DNA from: Xestospongia muta
Taxonomy: Eukaryota > Porifera > Demospongiae > Haplosclerida > Petrosiidae
Reading direction: 5' to 3'
Assembly (NCBI GenBank): GCA_963693285.1
Contig: OY848918.1
Location: 8,063,156 to 8,127,155, forward strand
DNA: 64,000 bases
Shown: in pieces, positions 12,291 through 25,491 of the stretch
How the letters are laid out: each line of letters starts with the position of its first letter
How positions within the stretch are numbered: position 1 is the first letter of the stretch
Translations under genes and position numbers: made by a program
The notes under the pieces: model-generated
The model's input: the letters and a program-made list of their open reading frames with translations, nothing else
The model's database searches: none
Told to the model about the DNA's origin: nothing

Positions 12291-15245
12291 ATGGATAAGT
12301 GTGCTGTAATATATTTGATTTCTCTTCTTTTACTTATCATAAGTGAGTTAATATATAATATTTGTTAGTATGACCTTATAGTGAACATAGAAGCTTCAGT
12401 TACAAGTCTAGACTGTAATCATGGAGTATGTCCACAGACACAAGGAGCAGTAACTTGTACAATAAATGGCAGTGTAGCAACTTGGTATCTTCCTCCAATA
12501 GATAGTAATCAAATTGCTACAGTAACAACCTCTGGACTAGTTAAAATTTTTCGTAATACTGAGTTTATTGCTAATCTTGTGAGCAACAATTCTGGACTAA
12601 CAACTAATTTAAGTTTTACTGCCACTACTGATAAGAATGGAACACAAGTCAGGTGTGTCGATGCAACAGATAGAAACTCAATGACTTGTACTATTATGAT
12701 ATCAGGTATGTCACTAACAGTATCATATATAACTAACATGTACTATCATTATAAGGTCCTCCAAGTGATGCTCCTACAGGACTGGGTTTTACACCTCTCA
12801 CAAACACTTCAGTTACTCTCTACTGGTCACCTTCTACTCTTCATCCTAACTGTATAATTAACTACACTGTTGAGATCAGGACAACCAGTGATAATATATT
12901 GATCAGTAGTCTTATTACTGGTAGTAATATCATCAGTATTAATGTATCTACAGGTCTCTTTCAGTCAGTAGAGTATCAGTACAGAGTAGTTGGGTCTGAC
13001 ATTATTAATAGATTAGGACCCTATAGTCAATATTTGAACTTTACTCTGGATGGTTAGAATGAAATAAGTATAATTTTAAAAACGTTATGTATATTTTATT
13101 GATTAGTTCTATTAGCTGTACCACTACTCTTTTATAATATTACAAAGAACACAGAGAACTACACTATTGTTGTGATTTGGGAGGTATATATTATGGCTCA
13201 TAATATTGTTACTCTAATTTCATTTATAGTCACCTTCTCTCTCCTCTTATCCTCCTCTCTTGTACTACAAAGTCTATCACAACATATCAGGTTCACTAAC
13301 TGTTAATATAACTACTGTTACTAACATTACATTGACTGGAGTACTAGCTGGATATACCTACATTATAACAGTGGTACCAGTTAATATACTAGGAGATGGA
13401 TACCCTAATAAGACTATAGGTTATTTAAATATTATCATAAAATGTGTTACATTTACCTCTCATACAGTTATCATTCCTAAAGAACCAGTTATTACTGGTA
13501 CTAGTGGCAGTGCTAAACCAACACCATCTCAATATCATAGTAAGAGTGTTTAAGATATAAATATTATTTATATTTAAAACAATCAATTATTTAACATCAA
13601 TAACATTATTAGGTATACTTAGTACATTGTCTACAACTGTAGTCATGACAAGTGATACATCAAATATTAGTAAGTGTACAATAATGTATTAAATGTTACT
13701 GTCATAATTAACTTGTGATGGAGTATAGAAACTATAAGTACTTCAATGTCTTTATCACAACTTGTAGCTGAGACAATTACTGCATTGTCAAACATAGCTA
13801 GTATGTTGTATGTGCTTTTGAAAAAGTTCTTTTAATTATTAATTGTAAATATAATGTCTATATAATATTATATTATTTCGTATATCAGGTTCTGTCTCTA
13901 GCTTTTAAAATTCATTTTCTATAAATAATCTAACAAGTATTAAGTTAATTGTTCTAATAAACTATTTCTACTTTGATAGTCACTACTACAACATTATCAA
14001 CATCTGCTGGAATATATTATGCTATTGGGACTGTTGGAGGTATTATTGTTTTCATATTAATTGCTGTAGTACTTGTTCTAACTGGTTGTATAATGATTAG
14101 AAGACAAAATAAAAGTCAGACTTTCTTGTTATTTTATGATCCTTTAAAACTCTCAATATAGATAACAAACCAAGTGGTAGTCCATTAACTGTTTCTCTGA
14201 GGTAAGCTAATACAGTCATATGTGTTAACAGTTCAATGATCATACTTTAGAAGTATCAAAGACAATAACATAGAAGAGGTATAATATTGTTACTTACATG
14301 TATAAAGCCAAGAACAGGAGTCAAATTTCAAATCCTATACAATACCTACACAATAAATTAAATATGACATTTATTTGATATCAAAATAAACTCACCATTA
14401 GTTGTAAGACATTCAAGTCAATCTAATGTCAGGAGTTAGTCAACATTCCTTTAAATCAGACTTAAATAGTCACATCTGGTTTTTATTAATTCTGTTTAGG
14501 TATCTTCAAATCCCATCTATGCAGAAGTAAACAAGAAACAACAACCTTTATCTCTACAACATGATAAAGTTCCTCCTCCCATATCACCTTACTTAGTTGA
14601 TAATGACCAACCACCTCCTATACCTCTGTTTCATAGTGGAGATGAACCACCTGTAGCACCTTATAATGAATCTTTGACAACACATTACTCTGAAGTCAAG
14701 AGAAATCATGTGGCACCTCATGTATTACCTCATAATATTACAACAGCTGAAGAAGATTACTCAGTATTAAAGAGAGATGATATATCTAATGTACCACTAC
14801 ATAATGTGACAGCTGGAGGAGACTACACTGTCATGAAGAGAGATGATGTATCTCATACACCACTTTATAGTACATCAGCTGAAGGTGATTATTCTGTCTT
14901 GAATAGAGAAGAGAGAGAGGTTAGTTAAACATAGGTAGATAATCAAAGTCTAATTTACTTTATTATTATAGAGCAGAGAAAATAATTCTCAGTTACAACA
15001 GACTTGTTTGTATTCAACTTTAAATAATGAAGTAAGAGATAATACAGTCAACTATATCATAATAACTTATGTCATATTAGTCAAACAAACCAATTGGAGT
15101 TGGACCTGAGCCAAAAGGACCTGGAAATATAATACATGATGAATTAGGCAATGTTCCTAAAAACAAGCCAATAGCACCTCCTGGATCAAATTTAGATCAG
15201 TCTGTTATCTACTCTGATATTAAGGCACCAGCTGATCCTACTTAG
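12291..15245 (+). CDS. A3: class A Ig-FN3-FN3 receptor, stop moved to last splice junction
   Basis: Exons: 12291-12342 (signal, MDKCAVIYLISLLLLII), 12382-12705 (Ig), 12756-13052 (FN3-1), 13107-13183 and 13230-13419 (FN3-2), 13468-13539, 13613-13669, 13729-13800 (three Ser/Thr-rich stalk exons), 13980-14114 (TM), 14162-14201, 14251-14278, 14500-14919, 14972-15031, 15081-15245. The total is 662 residues. The frame is open through all exons. The tail has NPIYAEV, PPPIPL, THYSEV, DYSVL, DYTVM, LYSTSA, DYSVL, LYSTL and VIYSDI; the IAYDEL motif is IIHDEL here, so its Tyr is lost. The exon that normally splices to the terminal RFSTSEDNQQ exon ends in an in-frame TAG, and the unused last exon at about 15310 has itself picked up a stop. 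The extracellular part is close to that of B1. Confidence 0.82.
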
Positions 15246-15480
15246 GTATGATATATCATGATATATCAAAGTTGCTATAGTTACCATTCTCTTTTTTGTC
15301 ACTAGCAGAGGTTCTCTACAAGTTGAGGACAATCAACATCAGTAACCTCCTCCATACATCACCTGTAAAATGATAATAATTTTTTAACTGACTGCTGACT
15401 TGTATAATGTTATAATGTGTCACTTTTTAGTTCATTGTTGTATTGTCTTAAGTTTTATTGTAAGTCATTGAGTTATTTGT
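15246..15480. other. A3 3' flank with dead terminal exon
   Basis: It contains the former last exon (from about 15310, AGGTTCTCTACAAGT then TGA) now beyond the A3 stop, followed by the usual class A 3' flank. Confidence 0.5.
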
Positions 15481-16450
15481 AAGGATCAGAGCCAGAGTGG
15501 TCTAACCCCCCTTACATGTACACTGTAATAACAGTGATTAAAGTTAATTTTAAAAATAAAATTCATCGAGACATTTATTGTAATTCTGCCTGTGTCAAGT
15601 GACTCTTTTAGGGTAGTATAGTTGTTTGATCATAGATTAATGGAACACAATCAAATAGTCTCAATACATGCACAAATGACAAAAAGTTTTTTGTTTTGAA
15701 ATGAATCATGTCTTTATCAATGAATGAAAAAAATTGAAGTAACTATTTTGAATCATCACTCTTTTCATCCTCATTGTGATCAGACTCTCCATTGTCTTTA
15801 TCACAGTCATTTTCATTATTATCTTCCTGGTAGTCCTCTTCCTCTTCTTCCCCACGAGAAGTTGCTGTCGATTGCTTGAGGTTCTGATAAAATGGTAAAC
15901 TGGAGGATTGAATAAAGCAATTCCAGTAGATCATTTTTTGATGGGATGTGAACTTGGATAAAGGGTTTCCAGAGACACCGTCTCCTATACCTGCTCACCT
16001 TCCTCTTTGTCATGGCTTCAAGTCAATCACCTTCCATGCTTCAAGATAGTTGTGACTAAATTGGTACTTGTACTTTAGAGGGACAAATTTCTCAACTCTA
16101 ATCCATAAAAATTTGAGCCAATTTACCTTCTAGCAATCTTTGTTCTTCTTTCGATTAACAATATACTTCATAAGACCTTTTATCGCCAGGAAATGTTCTG
16201 TTTTCATCTCTCTCACACAATTGGGTTCTTCCTACAAGAGTTGCAAATTAGAGACCAGTAATCAGCAGGAACATAAACATATTGTGCCTGTCGTTTAGCT
16301 GTCTCAATACTACCAAAATCACAGTCATTCCATAAGTATGAGTGGCCACTGAACATGTGTGGTCAATTATCTCATAAGAGAAATCACTGCTAACAACAAT
16401 GTATAGCCACAAAACAGCAAGGTTTATGTTACAATTCTGGCCACCGCATT
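15481..16450 (-). pseudogene. CpG-richer relic of a foreign or transposon-like gene
   Basis: This block has no counterpart in the other spacers. I count about eight CG dinucleotides here, against one in the 3 kb of A2. On the minus strand it gives broken protein-like reading: near 16350-16250 a piece containing WNDCDFGSIETAKRQAQYVY, near 16013-15819 MTKRKVSRYRRRCLW and following residues, then an acidic Glu/Asp-rich end (EEEEEDYQEDNNEND) finishing at 15743. Several stops and frame changes lie between. The first piece resembles uncharacterised, transposon-associated proteins common in sponge and cnidarian genomes; I recall the style but cannot name the family. It is most likely a decayed insertion. 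Confidence 0.4.
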
Positions 16451-17561
16451 TGTCACTATAAAGTACCAGTAAAGACTAGTTATTAACTTATTAATATGAG
16501 CTCCATATAATCATCTTGTATCATTATAGCAGCTGTCAATATATTATCATTCATTAACAAGTATGATACAATAACATAACTACATGTACTAATATATGTA
16601 CTATAGACCACATCACAATATACATGTACATGTACATGTAAATAACCACATAGAATACAGATTAATACATTGAGTATTACTGAAGACAATATCAAAATGA
16701 GCTATAAACTTACATCCTCCACTAGACACATGTTACATGTAGGGACAGCTAGTCTACATTTCTTATAATGTGTGTACAGTTTATGTAATAGTAGTAGCAA
16801 TATCGTGATTACAATCTAATTAATAGTATGTAGCTGTTAAAACATTAAACAGAGCTTCATTAGTTTAACTATGACAACAAATTATGTTGACAGCTGTTCA
16901 TACTGAGTAGAGTATTATATACTGTTGTAGTAAATATTACTATATACCAGTATATAATAGACTATAATAAACTATAATACTACTATAATAATAATACTAT
17001 AATACACTATAATACTATAATATTATACTATTATAATACTACTATAATATAATACTATATAATACACTATATTACTATACTACTGCCAATAATATAGTTA
17101 TTGTCATTATTAACAGATTGCTATTGTCACTGATAATAAATATACTACACTTAATACAGTCTTACATTCCATTACATAATAGAGTATTAGCAAATAATAA
17201 TAAACTTACATTTATCTAACAGAGAAGTACTCACATCACATTCTATAATATTATAATCATCACAGCTTACAAAATGAACAAACACACAGAGATTAATGTT
17301 TCAATAAGATATTTCATATGAAATATATTTACTCTAATCTACTTAGTGTATGGACCTTTAAAATAATATCAACATATATCATTTGTTGATATATTGAACC
17401 ATAAATTATATCTATATAACAATACTGATATATAACTATTAGACTACTACCATTACATTAACAGAATAGTATCTCTGTTGTATCCTACATATGTTAAACA
17501 TTACAACAACTGACTTTAAATACTGATACAGAACTAAGTATAAATAATTTGATTGTAATAT
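16451..17561. other. Spacer modules between A3 and A4, first part
   Basis: No gene seen. It contains the class A 3' flank (GACTAGTTATTAA), a short alternating ACATGTACATGT run near 16622, TATAATAC-rich sequence at 16960-17090, and the modules found at 1.9-3.5 kb in the same order. Confidence 0.5.
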
Positions 17562-17612
17562 CAACAGTCCATAATATATAATACAACATTCATTGACTAT
17601 ATAGTATGTAAT
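17562..17612. repeat. Single unit of the 63-bp minisatellite
   Basis: One partial unit (AACAGTCCATAATATATAATACA to TATGTAATGG) with the standard right flank. It is probably a contracted array. Confidence 0.7.
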
Positions 17613-17804
17613 GGTTTTAGTTGAAGTAATGTTTGTAAAAAATATATCATTTATTTTGAGTTTTTAGTTTAAGTATATCACAACATTGACATGTTTATTC
17701 TTTCATCATATACTATGTATAACTATAGTTATTGTAACATGACGTTGTATATGACTAACATTAGTACAACTTAATGTAAGTTAAGACTAACTGATGCTAT
17801 TATC

Positions 17805-17900
17805 AACTATCTCATTATGAGGAGGAGGAGCTACAATAAAGACACTCCACTCACTACTACTAATAAAGTACAATATATGAATTACCAAAGAAAGAAATGT
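17805..17900 (+). pseudogene. Relic class B TM/tail exon
   Basis: The codons for MRRRSYNKDT are present, then degenerate sequence. It is in the same position relative to the 63-bp unit as the relics at 3949 and 10505. Confidence 0.65.
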
Positions 17901-20239
17901 ATATCATTAATTAACAATTTCATTTTGACATATTTTGTTAATTTACTATACTGATGTATTGATCTAGAAATAATATTATACTTGTAAAATGTCATTTTAC
18001 AATTGTTTTTAAAGTATCATTATTATCATTACTAGATGTAGGTTGAGACTGGTTCTATTGACCTTATAACAAACAGCTTCTTCCTCTACTAATAAGTTAA
18101 CAAGTATGTTGTTCTATAAGTCATTACTTTAAGGATATATTACATAATAACAATATAATTTGGTTATATAACAATTCAGTGTAATTATGAATTATAATAG
18201 ATACTAGATATCAAGTTGTTCAACTACTACCACTAGATATTAGTTAAGACTTCATAATGTATATATATTCCTAACAGTGGATATTGGAAGAAGACCTCTC
18301 ATGTGACTAAACCTAGAACAAACAAAATTAACAAGAATAATTTTAACTAAACACTTCTTAACCTGATTATAACCTTACATTATACAACATCATAATGATA
18401 TACAGCTCTTATCTAGTTCCTCTCAAATTACTGGACATGATTTTGTATCGTCGGGACATAGAATTGTGTTATAAGAATAATATAACAATTAGATACAACA
18501 CACCTATTCACCTGAACATGTTGATTACTGAGGTAAGTCTGATGAGGATGGAACAATACACGATTCATATTTAAATAATTTTCATTATTACATTGAACAA
18601 ATAGCTCCTCTTTTAATTATACAATTCTAAAGAGAACACTTAAGTTAGTGGACATTATTATATACAGTAAAAAAATATGATTTATGAATATTACAACATA
18701 ACTATGTGAATGTACTTTATGTAAGACTAAATGTATTGTTACAGTTCAATGACAGCAAACATAAGCACTGACCATTAAATTTTTCTTAACAAATATATAG
18801 TGAATAGAAATTGATTCCATTAACTAAACAACCACCGTACTGAAATTGCTTTGTCATAAAAATGACCTTTATATAGAAAGTCCCTTATGTGGTGGTAGAG
18901 TATAAGGCTCAATAGAAATGAAATGAGAACAATCACATCATGGAAGGTAAACTGGTAAACAAATAATTGATTGTTCTGCAGTTTTGATAACATCATGATG
19001 TACCACATGGTTTAGATATCTCTAATTGAAATGGACAAAACACCTGAAACAATTTACATATTGTTTTAATGATATCATGATTTAACATACAGCAATGATC
19101 AATAAATTGATGTTAAATTGAGTATCATCCTTTTAGCAAATATAAGTTATTTCAATAAATACAGTCATAATTATAGCAACTATGATCTATAGACTTTATA
19201 ATAATTATTTAAAAATTTAAACAAATGGTTAATGTAACTTTGTAATTTTTGCAATGAATTTTGCAATTTACTTTCACTTTTCCAAGAATGTACATGTACA
19301 TGTATATAGTACTCAACAACACCCACACACATATAGAGTAGTTATAATATGTGGTCTGTTCAGTTTACATTAACTATCATAACATATGTACTTTATTTCC
19401 TCTACAACCAACAAAATATAATATACAGTATATGAAACAAGGAACAGTGACTATATAAGTGTATAAGTATGTATACAATATACCAGTATATAATACACTG
19501 TGTTGCTATACTACTGCCAACAATATCACTGATAATAAACTTAATAGAGTATGTACATGTATTATAGCTAACCTCATATTACCATTTCTCTAATACACTA
19601 CACATATCAAGTACATAATAGCCACATGCTCATGTTACATGTAGAGACAGCTAGTCAATACTTCCTATAACATATGAACAGTTCATACAATAGTAATATA
19701 ACTAACATAACGTATATATTTCATTTCCTACATTTCCTTTGTACAGTTGTAAAAACAAAGAGGTATCTCCTATACATCATATATTTAAATAATGAAATAA
19801 AACATAACAATAACATGACATGATGTGACAATATAGAGTACCAATAGTAAACAAACAATGTATAGAGATTTGTTTTAGTAAATCAATTTCATATAACAAT
19901 TCATTTACATATAGTAACAGTTGATATTACAATATTATAAATTTCATGTAGTGATTGTTATAATGAAATGATGTGTTACAACCTTACTTTGTTTGTTTAT
20001 TATTTGGTATTAATTGTCAGTGCTACATATTTAGTAATTTTAAATTTGATTTTTATTACTTGTTTCCAAGATTTTTTCAGTAATATCAAAATTATATTAA
20101 GTAGCATTATATCATATTATATCATTAGACATATTACTCACAATATCTGTGACACTCTGAAAATGATATTTTGCATTAATGACTAAAATTTCATTGTCAA
20201 AGATTAAAACATTGTTTTGCCATATTTGACTTATAATAT
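17901..20239. other. Spacer before A4, second part
   Basis: No gene supported. 18.0-18.7 kb is collinear with 4.1-4.8 kb; 18.66-19.08 kb is a block also found at 51.4-51.8 and 58.8-59.25 kb; 19.1-19.45 kb holds the two dispersed modules named under 4056-6220. An open stretch at 18820-19008 on the minus strand is broken in the other copies and is not taken as a gene. Confidence 0.5.
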
Positions 20240-20383
20240 TTATCATTTATTGTCTATCTAATTATGAAGAGGAGGAGCTACAATAAAGACACTCCACCCA
20301 TTATTACTACCCAATTAGGTCCGATTTATGGCAATGTTGAATTAAACAGAGACTTAAGAAGCTTAAACCATTTGCCATATTGA
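20240..20383 (+). pseudogene. Relic class B tail exon with altered C-terminus
   Basis: It reads MKRRSYNKDTPPIITTQL then GPIYGNVELNRD and stops soon after at LNHLPY. IYDDV has become IYGNV and the C-terminal TAYGYI motif is gone. The TM part upstream is broken by a stop. It is less damaged than the spacer relics. Confidence 0.6.
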
Positions 20384-20493
20384 TTTTACTAGATGAGAAT
20401 ACAATTATTTTATGTATATAACTAGTAACTTACAAACTTTGCAATGATCATAATCAAGATGACAACATTAACATTATAAGTGACTTTTACATT

Positions 20494-20716
20494 AGGTAGT
20501 GCCTATAGTCCAGCAGGAAGAGATACATTGGTGTGTATAGTTAATATATAGGAAGTGTCTATAGGTCCAGCAGGAAGAGATACATTGGTGTGTATAGTTA
20601 ATATATAAGAAGTGCTATAGGTCCAGCAGGAAGTGATACATTGCTGTGTATAGTTAATATATAGGAAGTGCTATAGGTCCAGCAGGAAGTGATACATTGC
20701 TATGTATAGTTAATGT
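20494..20716. repeat. Tandem repeat, four copies of about 56-58 bp
   Basis: Units contain TATAGGTCCAGCAGGAAG and GATACATTG and end GTATAGTTAATATATA. A single diverged unit is found at about 27085-27145. In both places it stands just before a relic FN3 exon. Confidence 0.85.
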
Positions 20717-20731
20717 TTAGCCAATAGTAGT

Positions 20732-20916
20732 AGTATCTGATACTATCAATAGATTAGGACCCAATAGTCAATATATGAACTTTTCTCTGGAAAGTAAGGA
20801 TAAAATATGTATCATTCTCTAAACATTTTATGTATACTTCAATGATTAGTACTACAGGTTGTACCACTAATAACTTATAATATCACAAAGGTTACACTAT
20901 TGTTGTGATTTGGAAG
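20732..20916 (+). pseudogene. Relic FN3-1 end and FN3-2 first exon
   Basis: The end of FN3-1 (SDTINRLGPNSQYMNF) and a damaged copy of the 77-nt first FN3-2 exon are present, with internal deletion. There is no Ig or tail around them. Confidence 0.6.
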
Positions 20917-20985
20917 GTGTGTGTTATTTATTTATATAGTATTATAATTAGTCTACATGTTACTAAATAAACATTACACTAATAA

Positions 20986-21003
20986 TATATAAACTCAACC
21001 CAC
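20986..21003 (+). promoter_or_regulatory. Probable TATA box and promoter block of A4
   Basis: TATATAAACTCAACCCAC, 104 bp upstream of the A4 ATG, as in A2 and A3. Confidence 0.45.
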
Positions 21004-21089
21004 AAAGACACCACCTCCATAAATAGGTCTATTCATTATGTTGCAATATCATAAGTTAATGACCCATTTAGTCTATCAATGCAGTCAAA

Positions 21090-23949
21090 ATGGATAAGTG
21101 TGCTGTAACATATTTGATTTTTCTTCTCTTACTTATCATAAGTGAGTTAATATATTATAACACAATATTTGTAGTTTATTTCCTATAGTGAAAATAGAAG
21201 CTTCAGTTACAAGTCTAGAGTGTTATCATGGAGTATGTCCACAGACACAAGGAGCAGTAACTTGTGCAATAACAGGCAATGCTGCAGCTTGGTACCTTCC
21301 TCTATTAGATAGTAATCAGATTGTTTCTGTAACAACCTCTGGACTAGTTAAAATGTATCGTAATACTGGGTTTATTGCTAATCTTGTGAGCAACAATTCT
21401 GGACTAACAACTAATTTAAGTTTTACTGCCACTACGAATGAGAATGGAACACAAGTCAGGTGTGTTGATGCTACAGATAGAAACTCAATGACTTGTACTA
21501 TTATGATATCAGGTATGTCACTAACAGTATTATATATAACTAACATGTACTATCATTATAAGGTCCTCCAAGTGATGCTCCTACAGGTCTGGGTTTCACT
21601 GCTCTCACAAACACTTCAGTTACTCTCTACTGGTCACCTCCTACTCTTCATCCTAACTGTATAATTAACTACACTGTTGAGATCAGGACAACCAGTGATA
21701 ATATATTGATCAGTAGTCTTAGTACTGGTAGTAATATTACCAGTATTAATGTATTTACTGGTCTCAATCAGTCAGTAGAGTATCAATACAGAGTAGCAGG
21801 GTCTGATGCTATCAATAGATTAGGACCCTATAGTCAAAATATGAACTTTACTCTGGATGGTAAGAATGAAAAATATTTTTTTAAAAAGTTATGCATATTT
21901 TATTAATTAGTTCTACAGGCTGTGTCACAAATCACCTATAGTATTATAAAGAATACAGAGAGCTACACTATTGTTGCAACTTGGGAGGTGTGTATTATTG
22001 TTCATAATGTTCTTACTCTAGTTTCCTTTAGTCTCCTCCTCTCTCCTTTCATCCTCCTCTCTTGTACTACAAAGTCTATCACAACATATCAAGTTCATTA
22101 ACTGTTAATATAGCTACTGTTACTAACATTACATTGACTGGAGTACTAGCTGGATATACCTACATTATAACAGTGGTACCAGTTAATATACTAGGAGATG
22201 GATATCCTAATAAGACTATAGGTTATTTAAATATTAATATAAAGTGTATTATGTTTACTTCTCATACAGTTATCATTCCTGATGAAGAAACAGTTGCTAC
22301 AAGTACATTATTTTAGTTTTAACAATCAATTATTTAACATCAATAACATCATTAGGTGTACTTAGTACACTGTCTACAAATGTAGTCATGACAAGTGATA
22401 CATCAAATATTAGAAATTTTACAATAATGTATTAATGTTACTGTCATAATTAACTATAAAAACTACAAATACTTCAATGTCTTTATCACAAGTTATAGAT
22501 CACTATATAACTTATATTACTGCATCTTCAAACTTAACTAGTATGTCCTATGTGCTTTGAAAAAGTCCCATTGATTATTACCTAATTAAATGACTATATA
22601 TGTTCATTTCCTATAAATAATCTAATAAGTATTAATTTAATTATTCTAATATAATTAACTATTTCTACTTTGACAGTCACTACTACAACATCATCATCAA
22701 CATCTGCTGAAATATATTATGTTATTGGGACTGTTGGAGGTATTATTGTTTTCATAGTAATTGCTGTAGCACTAGTTTTAACTGGTTGTATAATGATTAG
22801 AAGACAAAATAAAAGTCAGACTTCTTGTAATTTCTTGATCCTTTAAAACTCTCAATATAGGTAACAAACCAAGTGGTAGTCCATTAACTGTTTCTCTGAG
22901 GTAAGCTAATACAGTCATATGTGTTAATGGTTCAATGATCATACTTTAGAAGTATCAAAGACAATAACATAGAAGAGGTATAATATTGTTACTTACATGT
23001 ACAAAGTTAAGAACATGAATCAAATTTCAAATCCTATACAATACCTACACAATAAATTAAATATAACATTTATTTGATATCAAAATGAACATTAAACTCA
23101 CCAGTAGTTGTAACACATTCAAGTCAATCTAATGTCAAGAGTTAGTCATCATTACTTTATATTAGACTTTAATAGTCATATCTGGTCTTTATTAATTATG
23201 TTATAGATATCTTCAAATCCCACCTATGCAGAAGTAAACAAGAAACGACAACCTTTATCTCTACAACATGATAAAGTCCCTCCTCCCATATCACCTTACT
23301 TAGTTGATAATGACCAACCACCTCCTATACCTCTGTTTCATAGTGGAGATGAACCACCTGTACCACCTTATAATGGACCTTTGACAGCTCAGTTCTCTGA
23401 AGTCAAGAAAGAGCATGTGGCACCTCATGTTCTACCTCATAATAGTACAGCAGCTGAAGGAGATTATTCAGTATTAAAGAGAGATGATATACCTAATGTA
23501 CCAATACATAATGTGACAGCTTGAGGAGACTACTCTGTCATAAAGAGTGATGATATACCTTATAGTACAGCAGCTGGAGGTGACTACTCTGTTTTGAAGG
23601 TAAAAGAAAGAGAGGTTAGTTAAACATAGGTAGATAATCATAGTTTAATTTACAATATTATTATAGAGCAGACAAAATAAATCTCAGTTACAACAGAGTG
23701 GTTTGTATTCAACTCTAAATAATGAAGTATGAAATAATACAGTCAACTATATCATAACATATCATATTAGATAAATAAACCAACTGAAGCTATGCCAAAA
23801 AGAACTGGAGGTATAATACATGACGAATTAGGCAATGTTCCTAAGAACCCAGTAAGGTATGATATATCATGATATATGCTACAATTATCATTCTCTTTTT
23901 GTTCTCTAACAGAGGTTCTCTACAATGAAGGACAATCAACAACAGTAAT
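21090..23949 (+). pseudogene. A4: class A receptor copy with nonsense mutation in the tail
   Basis: Well-kept exons: 21090-21141 (signal), 21189-21512 (Ig), 21563-21859 (FN3-1), 21911-21987 and 22032-22221 (FN3-2), 22677-22814 (TM), 22861-22900, 22950-22977, 23207-23614, 23667-23726. Damage: the third stalk region is shortened and its donor lost (a GTACAT site after 22302 could keep phase); the next stalk exon lost its donor (TTAGAAAT at 22409); the following stalk exon lost its TATAG acceptor; the long tail exon has an in-frame TGA at 23522-23524 (GGA to TGA); a deletion in the penultimate exon removes VIYSDI; THYSEV has become AQFSEV. The extracellular part is otherwise open. A tail truncated after two Tyr motifs could in principle still be made. 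Confidence 0.75.
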
Positions 23950-25491
23950 CTTCTCCATACATCACCTGTAAAATGATAACAATATGTTTTTAACTCACTG
24001 CTGACTTGTATAATGTTTTAATCTGTTACTTTTTAATTGTTTGTTTTTATTTGCCTTGTTTTATTATAAGTCATTGAGTTATTTAGTGCTCATTTGAAGA
24101 CTAGTTATTGATTTATCAATATGAGCTACCTTGTGTCATTATAGCAGCTGTTATATATTATCATTTATTATCAAGTATGATACAATAACGTAACTACATG
24201 TACTATAGACCACAATATACATGTACATGTATATAACTACATAGAATACAGATTAATACATTGAGTATATTCACTAATTTCATATTACTGAAGACAATAT
24301 CAAAATTAGCTATCAACTTACATTCTTATTAGTCACATAATGATGTATATCAAGTTTAGATGATAACTTGACAGCTGTTCATACTAAATAGAGTATGATA
24401 TACTGTTGTAGTAAATTTACTATATACCAGTATATAATACACTATGTTGTTATAATACTACCAATAATATCACTGATAATAAACTTAGTACAGTATGTAC
24501 ACCCATTATAGCTAGCCTCATATTACTATTTCCCTTGTATAATAACATATCAAGTACATGATAGCTACATCCTCCACTAGACACATATTACACATAGAGA
24601 CAGCTAGTATACATTTCCTATAACATGTGTATGGTTTCTGCAGTAATAGTACTACCATAGTGATTACAATTCAATTAAGGGTATGTAACTGTTAAAACAT
24701 TGACCTGTTTACAAAGCTTCATTGGTTTAAGTGTGACAACAAATCATGTTGACAGCTGTTCATACTGAGTAGAGTATGATATACTGTTGTAATAAATATT
24801 ATTATATACCAGTATATAATACACTATATTATTATAATATATTATAATACTTATATAATACTACTATGCTAATGATATATAATACACTATATTAATATAC
24901 TACTGCCAATAATATCATTATTGTCTTTATTATTAACAGATTGCTATCACAGATAATAAATAAAGTACACTTAGTTACATTCCATTCCATTACATAGTAC
25001 AGTATTAGATATTAATAATAAACTTATGTTTTATTAACAGAGAAGTACTCACATCACATTATATATTATTGTAATCATCACAGCTTACAAAATTGAACAA
25101 ACACACATAGATTAATGGTTTAATAAGATATTTTATATCAAATATATTTACTCTACTCTACTTAGTGTATGGATCTATAAAATAGTATCAATACATATTA
25201 CTTGTTGATATATTGAGCCATAAATTATATCTGTATAACAATATTGATATCTAACTATTTGTTATTTACTTTACCTATGATAACAGTACCCAAAATATTA
25301 ATATCAGAGGAGACAGTATTAAAGTGTTACATAATGGTCACTAATATTATTACTAAGACTACTACCATTACATTGACAGAATAGTATTTCTATTATATCC
25401 TACATATGTTAAACAATACAACAACTGACTCTAAAGTACTGATATAAAACAAAGTATAAACAATTTGATTGTAATATTAACAGTCCATTAC
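23950..25491. other. Spacer after A4
   Basis: No gene seen. It holds the same ordered modules as 1.7-3.5 kb (GACAGCTGTT modules at about 24370 and 24750, AT-rich run at 24830-24900, later modules at 25040-25480). It ends abruptly in Ig-domain sequence at 25492, where the minisatellite would be expected. Confidence 0.5.

Noticed and set aside
18820..19008. Minus-strand open frame of 62 codons
   Set aside because: The same block at 51.5-51.7 and 59.0-59.1 kb has indels that destroy the frame; it is spacer sequence.
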